From positions 36,530 to 100,529 of the forward strand of contig CAZABP010000010.1 in NCBI GenBank assembly GCA_964483245.1: DNA of 64,000 nt, in the 5' to 3' direction. Positions 15,881-24,905 of this stretch are shown piece after piece. Source of the DNA: CAZABP01 sp964483245 (lineage in GTDB: Bacteria > Planctomycetota > UBA1135 > UBA2386). A model generated the notes under the pieces. The model saw only the letters and a program-made list of their open reading frames with translations, ran no database searches and was not told the DNA's origin. The stretch's first letter is position 1. The number at the start of each line of letters is the position of its first letter. A program made the translations under genes and the position numbers.

Positions 15881-18579
15881 TGCTGCTGCCTCCGTACCAA
15901 CCGGAAATCGTCGAACACGACATCGACCGCGCTCCCCGACCGTCCGTCGACAGCGAGATCCACATGCAGCGCCGTCCTCGAGTTGCGGCTGAGCCGCTGC
16001 AGCTCGCGCTCGTGCACGACCGTGCCGTTCCACGTCGCGCGCAGCACGAACCGCTTGTTCTGCGGATTCACGTCGACGTGCAGCCCGAGCATCTGCGGCT
16101 CGTTCGGATCCACGGTGATCCCGAGCACCACCGGCTCGAACCGCTGGCGCTCTTCGTCCTTGGCATCGCGTCCCTGCACCCCATCGGTGATCTGTAGGAA
16201 CGGCTTGCGGTCCTGGTAACCGAACCGGATCTGCACTTCGTTGGCTCCGGTCCGCGCGCCGCCGGCGGTCGTCGAGACCAGCTGCAGCCCGGCGAACCCG
16301 TCCGCATGGCTGCTGCCGAGCTTCACACGGACCTCGGTCCCCAGGAACAGCCCGCTCTCTTCGAGCGTGCGCCGGGCATGGGCCTCGCGCACCGTGCCGG
16401 CCAACCGCCCCTCGAGCCGCAGCTGCTGCTGCTCGAGCCGCGGCCCCACCGGGCCGCTCGGCTGCACGGTCCACTGGTTGCCCAGCTCGTCGCGCGCGAA
16501 GTCGTCGCGGATCTGCACCTTGCCGGAGTGGTCGTCGATCAGCGCGATCGTCTGCTCGCACCACTCGCGCAGCGGGTCGCCGAGCGGCAGGCGCTTGCCG
16601 ATCTCGTCGAAGCGCGCCCGCGCTTCTTCGACCTGGTTCTGCGCATAGTCCGCGAGCCCGATCCCGATCTCGCACCACTGGCTCTTGCTCAGCTCGGCAC
16701 CGGCCTGGAACGCGCGGCGCGCACCCTTCCAGTCGCTGGCGCGCGCGTGCGCGAGCCCTTGCAGCTCGCGATAGCGGACGTCCTTGCCGCGCGTCGTGTC
16801 GAGCTCGACCAGCCGGTCGGCGTACTTGGTCGCGGCGTACAGCGCGAGCGGCGCGTCCTCCGGGCTGCGCTCGGCCACTGCGAGGCGCGCGAGCACTGCC
16901 TCACCCATCGCCTCGGCGAGGTCGTCGCTCTGGTGCAGCGCGGTGCGGACTGCGTCGACGGCCGCTTCCGGCTGACCAGCCTGCCGGCGCGCGTGCGCCA
17001 GCAGGTAGTGCGAGTACACGTCGGACGGGTCGACACTCAGCGCATGCTCGAGCGCGCTGATCGCATCCGCCCAGTTGCCGGTGCGGGCGTACAGGAATCC
17101 GAGCGCCGACAGCGCGCGGTGGCGGACCAGCGGCCAGCGATCTGCAGCCGCAGTCAGCGTCGCACGCGCTTCGACCCACTTCTTGTCCATCGTCTGCGCG
17201 ACGCCGATCCCGACCGAGGCCATGCCGAAGCCGACCGCGTTCTGGAACGACGCCGCGGCGCCGGCGAAGTCCCCGCGCGCGTAGGCGACGGAGCCCTTGA
17301 GGAACGCGCGGTGTGCGGTGAACTCCTCCCCTTCCGGCAGCAGCCCGAGCGCGCGCTCCGCCTCGTCCGGCCGCCCGACCGCGAGCATGACCGCGACGGT
17401 GACGCGCGCGAGCTCCCAGCGGCCGTTCGCGGTCTCCATCGCGAGCTGGCTGTTGCGGCGCGCAGCTTCGATGAACGGCACCGCCTCTTCGGCCCGGCGC
17501 GTGCGCACCAGGTGGTTGGCGAGCGCGCCGAGCGCGAGCGCATCGATCGGATCGTTCGCGACGGCGGTGCGGAACTCCTGCTCTGCTTCGTCCATCAGGC
17601 CGAGCGTCGCCAGGATGCGCCCGCGGCCGACATGGCGGAACGAGGCGTTGCGCAGCGCCTCCGGGACCGTGTCGTAGAACTCGAGCTGCCGGCCGAGATC
17701 GCCGCGCCGCGCGAGCACGTATCCCTTGAGGCGATAGCCGCGAACCGCACCCTCGCTGATCTCGATGTAGCGGTCCGCCTGTTTCTCCGCTTCGTCGAAC
17801 ACCCAGCCGGCGTCGGCGGCGTTCGCGAGCAGCCAGTCGACGAACTGCAGCCGGCCAGGCAACGAAGCCGCACCATCACCGAGGTTCAGTTTGCGCAGCT
17901 CGACCTCGTTGCGCAGCGTGCGGGCGAGCTGGATCGACACGATCGTCTCACCCTTGATCTCGTCGTTCGGCCGCCACAGCCGGCCGGTCTTCCAGTCGTG
18001 CGAGTCGAGGAACAGCGACTGCACCAGCGGTCCCTTGTGGCCGTGGAGCTTGTACTTCTCGGCGTTGCGGATCCGGCCGTAGAGCTTGCCGCTGGTGGTC
18101 TCGACGACGTCCCAGGTCTCGAGCGGATCCCCGGCCGGCTGCGGGTCCTGCGTGGCGCCGGCACCGTTGCTGGCCGTCGCTTCGGCCGGTGCCGGCGGCG
18201 CCGCCTCGGCGGTGCCATCGCCGAACTGGAACTGCTCGACGACTCCCCCCGGCACGCGCAGCGCCGTGTAGTGCGCCGGATGCGGACCCGGATCGAGCGG
18301 CGGTGCGACGACCGGCAACGGTCCGAGCTCCGGCGCCGGCAACGGCCGCGGCGGCAGCGGCTCCGTCTCGCTCGGCTCGCGGAACAGCTCGCGCGGCTGC
18401 TTGACCTCGCTGGCCGGGCTCGCGATCGCCGCACCGCCGGCCGGCGGCGGCGTGTAGTCGAGTGCCTTCGGACGGATCGGCGGCGCCAGGTAGGTGCCGG
18501 TCGAGCCGGACCAGATCCAGGCCGCGAGCAGCAGCGTCACCAGCAGCAGGCCTTGTTCTCGACGGATGCGCAGCGCCAT
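15877..18579 (-). CDS. membrane-anchored TPR protein with C-terminal lectin-like domain (pilus operon)
   Basis: 900 residues from the ATG at 18579, nine bases after the PilO-like gene. A single transmembrane segment (LLLVTLLLAAWIWSGSTGTY) is followed by a proline-rich stretch to about residue 150, an architecture like GspC or PilP inner-membrane proteins. A short beta domain (SGKLYGRIRNAEKYKLHG) precedes at least ten helical TPR-type repeats at about residues 200-690 (for example ADAISALEHALSVDPSDVYS). From about residue 690 (RDDFARDELGNQW) to the end it looks like a concanavalin/laminin-G sandwich ending in VDVVFDDFRLVRR. It may scaffold assembly of the pseudopilus in the periplasm. Its position inside the block is clear; the role is inferred. 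Confidence 0.8.
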   Translation of the reverse strand: MALRIRREQGLLLVTLLLAAWIWSGSTGTYLAPPIRPKALDYTPPPAGGAAIASPASEVKQPRELFREPSETEPLPPRPLPAPELGPLPVVAPPLDPGPHPAHYTALRVPGGVVEQFQFGDGTAEAAPPAPAEATASNGAGATQDPQPAGDPLETWDVVETTSGKLYGRIRNAEKYKLHGHKGPLVQSLFLDSHDWKTGRLWRPNDEIKGETIVSIQLARTLRNEVELRKLNLGDGAASLPGRLQFVDWLLANAADAGWVFDEAEKQADRYIEISEGAVRGYRLKGYVLARRGDLGRQLEFYDTVPEALRNASFRHVGRGRILATLGLMDEAEQEFRTAVANDPIDALALGALANHLVRTRRAEEAVPFIEAARRNSQLAMETANGRWELARVTVAVMLAVGRPDEAERALGLLPEGEEFTAHRAFLKGSVAYARGDFAGAAASFQNAVGFGMASVGIGVAQTMDKKWVEARATLTAAADRWPLVRHRALSALGFLYARTGNWADAISALEHALSVDPSDVYSHYLLAHARRQAGQPEAAVDAVRTALHQSDDLAEAMGEAVLARLAVAERSPEDAPLALYAATKYADRLVELDTTRGKDVRYRELQGLAHARASDWKGARRAFQAGAELSKSQWCEIGIGLADYAQNQVEEARARFDEIGKRLPLGDPLREWCEQTIALIDDHSGKVQIRDDFARDELGNQWTVQPSGPVGPRLEQQQLRLEGRLAGTVREAHARRTLEESGLFLGTEVRVKLGSSHADGFAGLQLVSTTAGGARTGANEVQIRFGYQDRKPFLQITDGVQGRDAKDEERQRFEPVVLGITVDPNEPQMLGLHVDVNPQNKRFVLRATWNGTVVHERELQRLSRNSRTALHVDLAVDGRSGSAVDVVFDDFRLVRRQQQ

Positions 18580-18588
18580 GGGCAACGG

Positions 18589-19383
18589 TCAGGGATTGCG
18601 GAGGACAGGAGCGACGAGCTTGGCGGTCAGCTTCAACGGATCGCCGCTGCGCTTGCCGGACTCGAGCTTGAACTCGGGGGCCAGCGCGAGCGGCGGGCGC
18701 TGCGCGCGGCAGAGCTCGAGGAATCGGTACAGCGTCGCGTAGTCGGCGTGGATCTGCACCGCGACGCGGTGCTCTTCGATCGGCGACGTCGCGTCGCCGC
18801 GCGCGCGACCGGCATCCGCGCGGGACGGCTCGATCTTGATCGAATCGACCGACGCGACACCCAGGGCATCCGGATCGCCGGCCAGCGTCTCGCGGTGTGC
18901 CGCGAGCAGGCGCGTCACGCCCTGCTCGAGCAGCATCAGCGCGATCAACGTGCGGCGGATCTCTTCGGTCCCGCCGGCCGGCGGTGCCCACGAGAGATTG
19001 CGCTCGTTCAGCTCGATGCCGAGCTCGGCGGCGGCGCGCACGAGCTGCTGCCGCACGCGGCGCGAGACCTGTTCGTAGTGCAGGTCCGGCGCGCCCTTCC
19101 CTTCGAGCAGGAACTCCGGCGCGGGCGTGAACAGGATCGCTTCGGACAGCTCGCGCATCGAGCCGGCGAGCCGCTCGCGCTCCTCGGTCGCCGCCTCCTG
19201 CGCGGTGCGGCCGTAGTGATCGTCGCGGTTGATCGCGGTGACCGTCTTCTGATTCGCCGCGGCGACGGTCTGGCTGTCGAACACCGAGTCCACGACCGCG
19301 CGTGCGATCAGGAACACGCACAGCCCGATCAGGCAGCCGATCAGGAAGCGCTTGTGTTCTTGCCAGGCTTGCTGCAGGTCCAT
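18589..19383 (-). CDS. PilO/GspM-like inner-membrane protein
   Basis: 264 residues. A short cytoplasmic N-terminus and one transmembrane helix (FLIGCLIGLCVFLIARAVVD) are followed by a predicted coiled coil (EERERLAGSMRELSEAILF) and a ferredoxin-like C-terminal domain (EEHRVAVQIHADYATLYRFL). This is the PilO/GspM layout, and the gene sits seven bases after the PilM-PilN fusion, the usual order M-N-O. PilO pairs with PilN to form the periplasmic alignment complex that connects the motor to the outer parts. Sequence similarity is weak, so the call rests on topology and position. Confidence 0.78.
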   Translation of the reverse strand: MDLQQAWQEHKRFLIGCLIGLCVFLIARAVVDSVFDSQTVAAANQKTVTAINRDDHYGRTAQEAATEERERLAGSMRELSEAILFTPAPEFLLEGKGAPDLHYEQVSRRVRQQLVRAAAELGIELNERNLSWAPPAGGTEEIRRTLIALMLLEQGVTRLLAAHRETLAGDPDALGVASVDSIKIEPSRADAGRARGDATSPIEEHRVAVQIHADYATLYRFLELCRAQRPPLALAPEFKLESGKRSGDPLKLTAKLVAPVLRNP

Positions 19384-19390
19384 GCGCGCG

Positions 19391-21049
19391 TCACTTCGGT
19401 TCGGTGTCGGGGGTCGGGGCGGGGGGCACGAAGTCGATCGTGAATTTGAACGCCTTCTTCTCGTCGGTGCCGCCCGGCACCGCCTGGAAGCCGTCCTTGG
19501 GGATCAGCCCGTGGCTGCGGAAGTCACGGTTGAAACCCTGGTAGACGTCGCCGGTCGAGCGGCCGGTGACCGGCTTGAGGAAGCCGTCGACCTCGACGAC
19601 CGGATGCGGATCACGCGGATCGTTGCGCCCGGCGTCGCGGCCGCCGCGCGACGTGCTGGTGCGGAGCTGCAGTGTCTGCACCCACGCCTCCGGCGGCAGG
19701 GTCTCGTTCAACACGCGCATCGTCATCAGCAGGCTGTGCAGCGGCAGCGCGCGCTCGCCGAGCTCCTGCACGACCGCGCGTGTCTGCGCGTTCTGCTCCA
19801 GCAGCTCGCGCGTCGCGCGGTCGACCGACGCGATCCGCGCGCGCTGCTGCTCGATCGAGCGCGCCGCGACCGTCGCCGACTCCTGCCGCTCCTTGGCACG
19901 CAGCGCGAGCGCCACCAGCAACAGCACGGCGACCACGCCGGCCGCGATCGACCAGACCGTCCGCTGCAGGAAGCGCTGTTTGCGCCGTACGGCCTCCGGC
20001 AGGATCTCGAGCGAATACAGCTCCCGGTCCAGCCGTCCGACCGCGAGCCCGAGCGCGGCGACCGCGCCGCCGCGATGCGCATCCAGCTCGGTGCGGTCCG
20101 CCTCCGGCAGCTCCGACAGGTCGACGTTCTGGAACGGATCGAACGGCTCGACCGGAACGCGCAGCGCCTCACGCAGATAGCCGCGCAGGCCGCGCAGCGA
20201 GGCGCTGCCGCCGCAGACCAGCACGCGGTCGAGCCGCAGGTCCTTGATCTTGGTCTGCGACTTGCAGAACGCGAGCGAGGACTGGATCGCGGCGACGATG
20301 ACGCCGGCGGCGCCGCCGGCCGCCATCGTGACCTTCTCCGCCTGCCCGGACGCGAAGCGCCCGCGGCTCGCCGGATCGAGGTCGAGCAGCTCCTTCTTCA
20401 GGCTCTCGGCCTTGCGCGCGCTGACGTCGAATGCGGCGACGATCGCCTCGTCGAGGACCTTGCCGCCGCCGCTGAGGTTGCGCGCGAACAACAGGTCCAT
20501 CCCGCGCACGATCGCGAGGTCGATCGTCTCGTGCCCGAGGCTGACCAGCGCGACCGTCGCCTCCTCGTCGATCTGGCCGCAACGGAGATACGCGTTGTAG
20601 ATCGCGATGCAGTTCGGCACGTGCGCCGTGACCGAGCCGCCGGCCTCCCGCACGACGGCGCTGACGCGGTCGAGCGCTTCGTCGCGCGCCAACGCGACGA
20701 GCACCGTCTCCATGCCCCCCTCCTCGTCCTCGATCGGGAGCAGGTTGTAGTCGGCCGAGAGCTCGCCGCCGGACTGCGCCTTCAGGTCCGCGATCTCGAG
20801 CTCCATCAGGTTCTGCAACTGCCAGTCGGCGACCGGCGGCGCCTGCGTGTAACGCAGCGTCATGTCGCGGCCGGCGAGGCCGGCGACGGTGTTCTGCAGC
20901 GGGACGCCGAGCTCGCGCAGGCCGGCGGCGCCCTCGGCCGCGGGGACGGCACCGAAGCGCACCACCGAGATGCCGTGCTTGCCGCTGCGCGCGACGAGGA
21001 CCTTCGTCGTGTGCGAACCGGGATCGATTGCGACTGCCTTGCCGGCCAT
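19391..21049 (-). CDS. PilM-PilN fusion (GspL-like)
   Basis: 552 residues. The first 340 residues form an actin-like PilM domain with the nucleotide-site elements AIDPGSHTTKVLVAR, LVSLGHETIDLAI and VLVCGGSASLRGL. After LYSLEILPEAVRRKQRF comes a transmembrane helix at about residues 360-383 (SIAAGVVAVLLLVALALRAK), a coiled coil, and a ferredoxin-like periplasmic domain as in PilN. In type IV pili these are two proteins; in type II secretion the same combination is GspL, which binds the secretion ATPase and recruits it to the membrane. The next gene is PilO-like. The gene for the ATPase itself is not in the window. Confidence 0.88.
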   Translation of the reverse strand: MAGKAVAIDPGSHTTKVLVARSGKHGISVVRFGAVPAAEGAAGLRELGVPLQNTVAGLAGRDMTLRYTQAPPVADWQLQNLMELEIADLKAQSGGELSADYNLLPIEDEEGGMETVLVALARDEALDRVSAVVREAGGSVTAHVPNCIAIYNAYLRCGQIDEEATVALVSLGHETIDLAIVRGMDLLFARNLSGGGKVLDEAIVAAFDVSARKAESLKKELLDLDPASRGRFASGQAEKVTMAAGGAAGVIVAAIQSSLAFCKSQTKIKDLRLDRVLVCGGSASLRGLRGYLREALRVPVEPFDPFQNVDLSELPEADRTELDAHRGGAVAALGLAVGRLDRELYSLEILPEAVRRKQRFLQRTVWSIAAGVVAVLLLVALALRAKERQESATVAARSIEQQRARIASVDRATRELLEQNAQTRAVVQELGERALPLHSLLMTMRVLNETLPPEAWVQTLQLRTSTSRGGRDAGRNDPRDPHPVVEVDGFLKPVTGRSTGDVYQGFNRDFRSHGLIPKDGFQAVPGGTDEKKAFKFTIDFVPPAPTPDTEPK

Positions 21050-21067
21050 GTCAGCTCCTGCGCGGAA

Positions 21068-22996
21068 TCATCGGGCCTCCAGCGAACGTCGGACGAGCTG
21101 CGCGAGCCGCTCCTGCCCCGCCTTGTCGAGCAGCGCGACGAGTCCCTGCAGCTGCTCGTGCTGGGCGGCGCGCGCGTCGGCGGCGATCTTGCTGAGCTGC
21201 TCGGTGATCTCGGTCTGCATCGCCGCGATCGCGTCCGGATCCGGCAGGTCGGCGGTGCCGTAGTCGGCGAGCAGCGTGTCGAGCTGCTGCTTCAACCGGC
21301 GCCAGCCGACCAGGCTCTGGAAGAACCGCACCGTCTCGAGCTCGGCGCGCAGTCCATCCAGGCGCGTGCGGAAGCCTTCGAGCACCTGCGCGCGCAGCGC
21401 CTGCGCCTCGCGCTGCGTGTCGTCGTCGTGCGGCAGCTCGGTCAGCAGCGCGCGCAGGTGCGCGAGCGCGTCGGCCGGCTTCGCCGCCGTGCGCGCCGAG
21501 CGCAGCAGCTCGCGGGCGGACGAACGCTCGGCACCGAACACGACGCGCAGCGTCAGCTCGGTGCAGGGAGCCGACGCATCGCCGATCCGCAGCCAGAACT
21601 GGCGGTTGCGCGTGCGGGCGGTCACGCGCGCCGGCGTCGCCGGCGCGAGCGAGATCCGTTCGTTGCCGGTGCCGAGCAGGGCAGCCGTGACGCCGGCCGC
21701 ATCGAACTCCTCGCCGCGCTGCGTGAATGCCTTGCCATCGGTCCGCGTCGCGACGCCACCGGTTGCGAAGCCGGCAGCGAACTGCAGCTCGAACCCGAGC
21801 GGCGCCGGCTGACCGCCGGACTGCTTCAGCGTGAAGCCCTCCTCGGTCGGCGTGATCTCGAGCGCGTGCCCGAGGTCGCTCGGGACCGCGAGCCCCGCGG
21901 CGGCGAGCGGTGCGAACGGTCCCTCCGCGACGACCGGGCGGCTCTGCGCCAGGATCGGATCCGCAGCGCCCCACAGCGCGAAGCTCGCGCCGGTGACCGC
22001 GAGCGCACGCCCCGCGACCGACAGGTCGCTGCGCGCCGCGCCGCCGGCATCGGTGACCGCGATGTCGTCGACCTGCGCGCGCGCCTGCGCATCCGGCAGC
22101 AACGCGACGACCTCGACCCGCAGGCGGTCGAAGCCGGGGGGGACGTCGAGCTGCGCCTGGACCTCGGCCCAGTCTTCGGCCGCGATCAGCTGCGTCCCGC
22201 TGACGAGCGGGACGCGGCCCTCCTGCTGCGACGACGACAGTGCCAGCCGCACACCGGCGCGGGCGGAACCTTCGGTCCGGACCATCGCCGCGAGCGCGAG
22301 CCGCTCGCCGCTGCGCACCGGCAGTGCGGCACCGCTGCGCGCGAGGGCGAAACCGGCCGCCTCACCTTCCGCGCGCGTCGCCGTCAGCGCGAAGCTGCCG
22401 CTGCTGCCAGGCGTGTCGGCGGCGAAGCCGGCGCCGGCGACCGGTTCCCAGGGGTCCTGGGTCTCGGCCTGCGCGAGCTCGGCCGGCAGCCGGTTGCCCG
22501 GGATCTCGCGCGGCGCGCGCCGCTGCTGGCCGCGCGGCGACGAGCCGGACGGACCGCCATCGCGCAACAGGAACCAGCCGGCGCCTCCGGCGAGCAGGAC
22601 CAGCAGGCCGAGCATCAGGCCGACACCGCGGCGGCGGCCGGCGCGCGCGAGCGCCGCCGCGTCCAGATGGCGCATCGTCAGCTCGTCGCTCGCCGCGACC
22701 GCGCCTTCGGCGCGGAACGCGACGCGGACGCGGCCGACCACGAAGACGTCGCCCGGCGTCAGGACCACCTCGGTGATCCGCTTGCCGTCCATCATCGTGC
22801 CGTTCGTCGACTGCAGGTCGCGCAGCAGGTAGCCGCCGTCCTCGAACACGATCTCGGCATGCGCGCCGGAGACCTTCTCGTCCTTCAGGATCAGGTCGTT
22901 CCCGGCGCGGCGGCCGATCGTCAGCTTGCCGGCTGCGAGCGGTCGTGTTTCGCCGACCTGCTCGCCATCCAGGATCTCCAGCACGAAGTTGGTCAT
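21068..22996 (-). CDS. FHA-domain membrane protein at the head of the pilus operon
   Basis: 642 residues. An FHA domain spans about residues 1-95 with the expected GRRAGNDLILKDEKVSGAHA and LRDLQSTNGTMMDGKRI motifs, so it can bind phosphothreonine peptides in the cytoplasm. A transmembrane helix (VGLMLGLLVLLAGGAGWFLL) near residues 125-145 leads to a large outer part of beta-sandwich character (RLRVEVVALLPDAQARAQVD) and a helical, probably coiled-coil C-terminus from about residue 490. It is the first gene of the cluster, 18 bases before the PilM-PilN fusion. It could link a Ser/Thr kinase signal to the assembly machine; no kinase gene is in the window, so this is inference. Confidence 0.85.
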   Translation of the reverse strand: MTNFVLEILDGEQVGETRPLAAGKLTIGRRAGNDLILKDEKVSGAHAEIVFEDGGYLLRDLQSTNGTMMDGKRITEVVLTPGDVFVVGRVRVAFRAEGAVAASDELTMRHLDAAALARAGRRRGVGLMLGLLVLLAGGAGWFLLRDGGPSGSSPRGQQRRAPREIPGNRLPAELAQAETQDPWEPVAGAGFAADTPGSSGSFALTATRAEGEAAGFALARSGAALPVRSGERLALAAMVRTEGSARAGVRLALSSSQQEGRVPLVSGTQLIAAEDWAEVQAQLDVPPGFDRLRVEVVALLPDAQARAQVDDIAVTDAGGAARSDLSVAGRALAVTGASFALWGAADPILAQSRPVVAEGPFAPLAAAGLAVPSDLGHALEITPTEEGFTLKQSGGQPAPLGFELQFAAGFATGGVATRTDGKAFTQRGEEFDAAGVTAALLGTGNERISLAPATPARVTARTRNRQFWLRIGDASAPCTELTLRVVFGAERSSARELLRSARTAAKPADALAHLRALLTELPHDDDTQREAQALRAQVLEGFRTRLDGLRAELETVRFFQSLVGWRRLKQQLDTLLADYGTADLPDPDAIAAMQTEITEQLSKIAADARAAQHEQLQGLVALLDKAGQERLAQLVRRSLEAR

Positions 22997-23340
22997 CAGC
23001 GGGGATTCAGCGGGATTGCTGCGGGGCTGCGAGCGGCCATGCCGCGGCGGGAGCGCGCGATGCCGGGCCCGCCGAGGTCGAGGCTCGCGCAGTCGGGCGA
23101 CGGAGCGACTCGACGGATGATGGACGACACTCGATACCGGACAGTGCGGGACGCGAAGGCCGACGGCGCTGACTCCGGGGGCGCGGCGGCAGCGAGCGGA
23201 GCCCGTGAGCCGCGGAGCTGACGGCCGGCACGGACAGCGCCGTAAGCTACGCAGCGATGCATGGTTGTCAAACCAGCGCTGAAACCGGCTGCGGGGTCGC
23301 GGCGCGGCTGCGGGACGGCCGTGCAGGGGGTGGCTGAGGC
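22997..23340. other. 344-base divergent intergenic region between the pilus operon and rsmE
   Basis: This is the only gene-free stretch over 300 bases. It separates divergent genes and must hold the promoters for both. I see one candidate promoter facing the pilus operon (23244-23271, listed separately) and nothing convincing for rsmE. No RNA gene, repeat or long hairpin stands out, and short open frames in it look like chance high-GC frames. Confidence 0.6.
23244..23271 (-). promoter_or_regulatory. candidate sigma-70-type promoter for the pilus operon
   Basis: On the minus strand a perfect TTGACA (23266-23271) is followed after 16 bases by TAGCTT (23244-23249), a weak match to TATAAT. It lies about 250 bases upstream of the FHA gene start, in the only relatively AT-rich patch of the region. 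Weak evidence because one hexamer is poor. Confidence 0.3.
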
Positions 23341-24018
23341 GTGGCGCGGCGTTACCACGTCGATCCGTTGCCGGCTCCGGGGCCGGCCGTGCTGCGCGGG
23401 GATCTCGCCCACCATCTCGGACAGGTCCTGCGGGCGCGCAGCGGGGAGAGCGTGCGGCTGTTCGACGGACGCGGGCGCGAATGCGACGCGCGGCTCGTCG
23501 CCGTGCGGCGCGGTGAGATCGCGCTCGAGGCCGCTCCGGCCGAGGCCGGCGGGCGCGAGCCGCCGGTGCGGGTCGAGGCTGCGTTCGCGCTGCCCAAGGG
23601 GACGCGGGCGGAGTGGCTGTTCGAGCACGGCACCGAGGTCGGGGTGCGCGTGTTCCGGCCGCTGTGGACCGAACGGTCGCGGCTCGGGGATCGGGTCGAG
23701 CGGTGGCGGCGCATCGTCGCGGCCGCGGCCGGGCAGTGTGATCGTGCGTTCGTGCCGGAGGTGCGCGAGCCGGTGCGGCTCGAGGAGCTGTTCGGGGAGA
23801 GCGGATTGCCGGAGTTGCGGTACCTGGCGGCGCGGGATGCGCCGGCGATGCCGGCCGTCGCTGCGGATGCGCTCGTGCTGGTCGGGCCGGAGGGCGGGTG
23901 GAGCGAGCGCGAGCGCGAGGTCGCGCGGGAGGCGGGGTGTGTGGCGGGTAGTGTGTCGGCGCTGACGCTGCGCACCGAGACCGCGGTCGTGGCGGCGGTG
24001 TTGCGGTTGCTGGCGTAG
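23341..24018 (+). CDS. rsmE: 16S rRNA (uracil-1498-N3)-methyltransferase RsmE
   Basis: 225 residues starting at GTG. The N-terminal PUA-like part has RRYHVDPLPAPGPAVLRGD and HHLGQVLRARSGESVRLFDG, and the C-terminal SPOUT knot domain has LVGPEGGWSEREREVAREAG and the terminal LTLRTETAVVAAVLRLL, both diagnostic for RsmE. The enzyme methylates U1498 of 16S rRNA in the small ribosomal subunit using S-adenosylmethionine. It is a little short (usual 230-250). It stands alone, divergent from the pilus operon and converging on radC. Confidence 0.94.
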   Translation: MARRYHVDPLPAPGPAVLRGDLAHHLGQVLRARSGESVRLFDGRGRECDARLVAVRRGEIALEAAPAEAGGREPPVRVEAAFALPKGTRAEWLFEHGTEVGVRVFRPLWTERSRLGDRVERWRRIVAAAAGQCDRAFVPEVREPVRLEELFGESGLPELRYLAARDAPAMPAVAADALVLVGPEGGWSEREREVAREAGCVAGSVSALTLRTETAVVAAVLRLLA

Positions 24019-24089
24019 GGTCGCGCGGGCGGCGGGGTCCTGGTGGAGCCGCGTGTGCTGCCGCGTCACTCCGATCGGGGCCGGGCCGT

Positions 24090-24767
24090 TCATCGCAGCT
24101 CGTGCACCGTCTCGTCGGCGAAGCTGTAGTAGCGGTCGGCGCCGACCACCACGTGGTCGAGCACTTCGATCCCGATCAGCTCGCCGGCCCGACGCAGCCG
24201 CTCCGTGACGTGGCGGTCCTCGACGCTCGGCAGCGGATCGCCGGACGGATGGTTGTGCGCCACCACGATCGCGGCCGCGGCCGCGCGGACCGCCGGGCCG
24301 AACACATCGCGCGGATGCACCGGGGCCGTCTGCAGACTGCCGGTCGAGACCACGCGCAGCGCCAGCAGCCGATGGCGGCCGTCGAGCAGCACCGCGAAGA
24401 AGCTCTCCTGCGTCGCGCCGCGTGCGCTCTCCGCGATCAGCCGCGCCACGTCGCCGGCGTCGCGGACCGTGCTGCCGGGACGCAGGCGGTCTTCGACCAG
24501 CCGGCGCGCAAGGCCGAACGCCGCGCCCAGTGCCGCCGCGCGCGCCGGGCCGAGGCCCGCGTGCAGCGCCAGCTCGCGCGGATCCGTGCGCGCGAGGCCG
24601 GACAGGCCGCCGCATGCGCGCAGCAGACGGAGTGCCACCTGCTCGGCGGATTCCCCCCGCCGGCCGGTGCCCAGCAGCAACGCCAGGCACTCGGCATCCG
24701 ACAGGCGGGCTTCGCCCAGCTGCAACAACCGCTCACGCGGTCCCGTGAATGAGATCGTGTCGTCCAC
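24090..24767 (-). CDS. radC: RadC/JAB-domain protein
   Basis: 225 residues starting at GTG. The N-terminal helix-hairpin-helix region (LSDAECLALLLGTGRRGESA, LALHAGLGPARAAALGAAF) is followed by the JAB/MPN metal-binding domain with the signature VVAHNHPSGDPLPSVEDRHV, containing the His-x-His and Asp ligands. RadC was named for DNA repair, but the biochemical role remains unsettled and it is often linked to mobile DNA and competence. It stands alone and converges on rsmE with 71 bases between them. Composition matches its neighbours. Confidence 0.93.
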   Translation of the reverse strand: MDDTISFTGPRERLLQLGEARLSDAECLALLLGTGRRGESAEQVALRLLRACGGLSGLARTDPRELALHAGLGPARAAALGAAFGLARRLVEDRLRPGSTVRDAGDVARLIAESARGATQESFFAVLLDGRHRLLALRVVSTGSLQTAPVHPRDVFGPAVRAAAAAIVVAHNHPSGDPLPSVEDRHVTERLRRAGELIGIEVLDHVVVGADRYYSFADETVHELR

Positions 24768-24821
24768 GCGGGACCTGTGCCGCGCGGGGGGCAGTGGTTC
24801 CGCGGATTCCGTGGTCCTGAT

Positions 24822-24905
24822 GGGGTCTGACTCCTTTGGTCCCGTTCCGGGCGCCGCTGGCCACCTGACAAAGTGGCGCGACTTTTCTCGTCAGACCCCT
24901 TGGGG
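24822..24905. repeat. compound repeat: family A copy 1 with flanking family-B-type arms
   Basis: The 32-base family A unit lies at 24865-24896. It reads CTGAC, then AAAGT-ggcgcg-ACTTT, then TCTC and GTCAGAC, so it can fold into an AAAGT/ACTTT hairpin closed by CTGAC/GTCAG. In addition GGGGTCTGA (24822-24830) is the exact inverse complement of TCAGACCCC (24891-24899), and GACCCC-TT-GGGGTC (24894-24907) is a small palindrome reaching into the next gene's stop. The element separates radC from the first paralogue. Confidence 0.85.

Noticed and set aside
15881..16678. Continuation of the gspG-like frame upstream of 15880
   Set aside because: The additional sequence is the antiparallel-shifted frame of the TPR gene, rich in Arg and Ala; the GTG at 15880 coupled to the TPR stop is the sensible start.
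22997..23340. A small RNA or riboswitch in the longest intergenic gap
   Set aside because: No conserved aptamer pattern, long stem or terminator-like hairpin could be recognised by eye.
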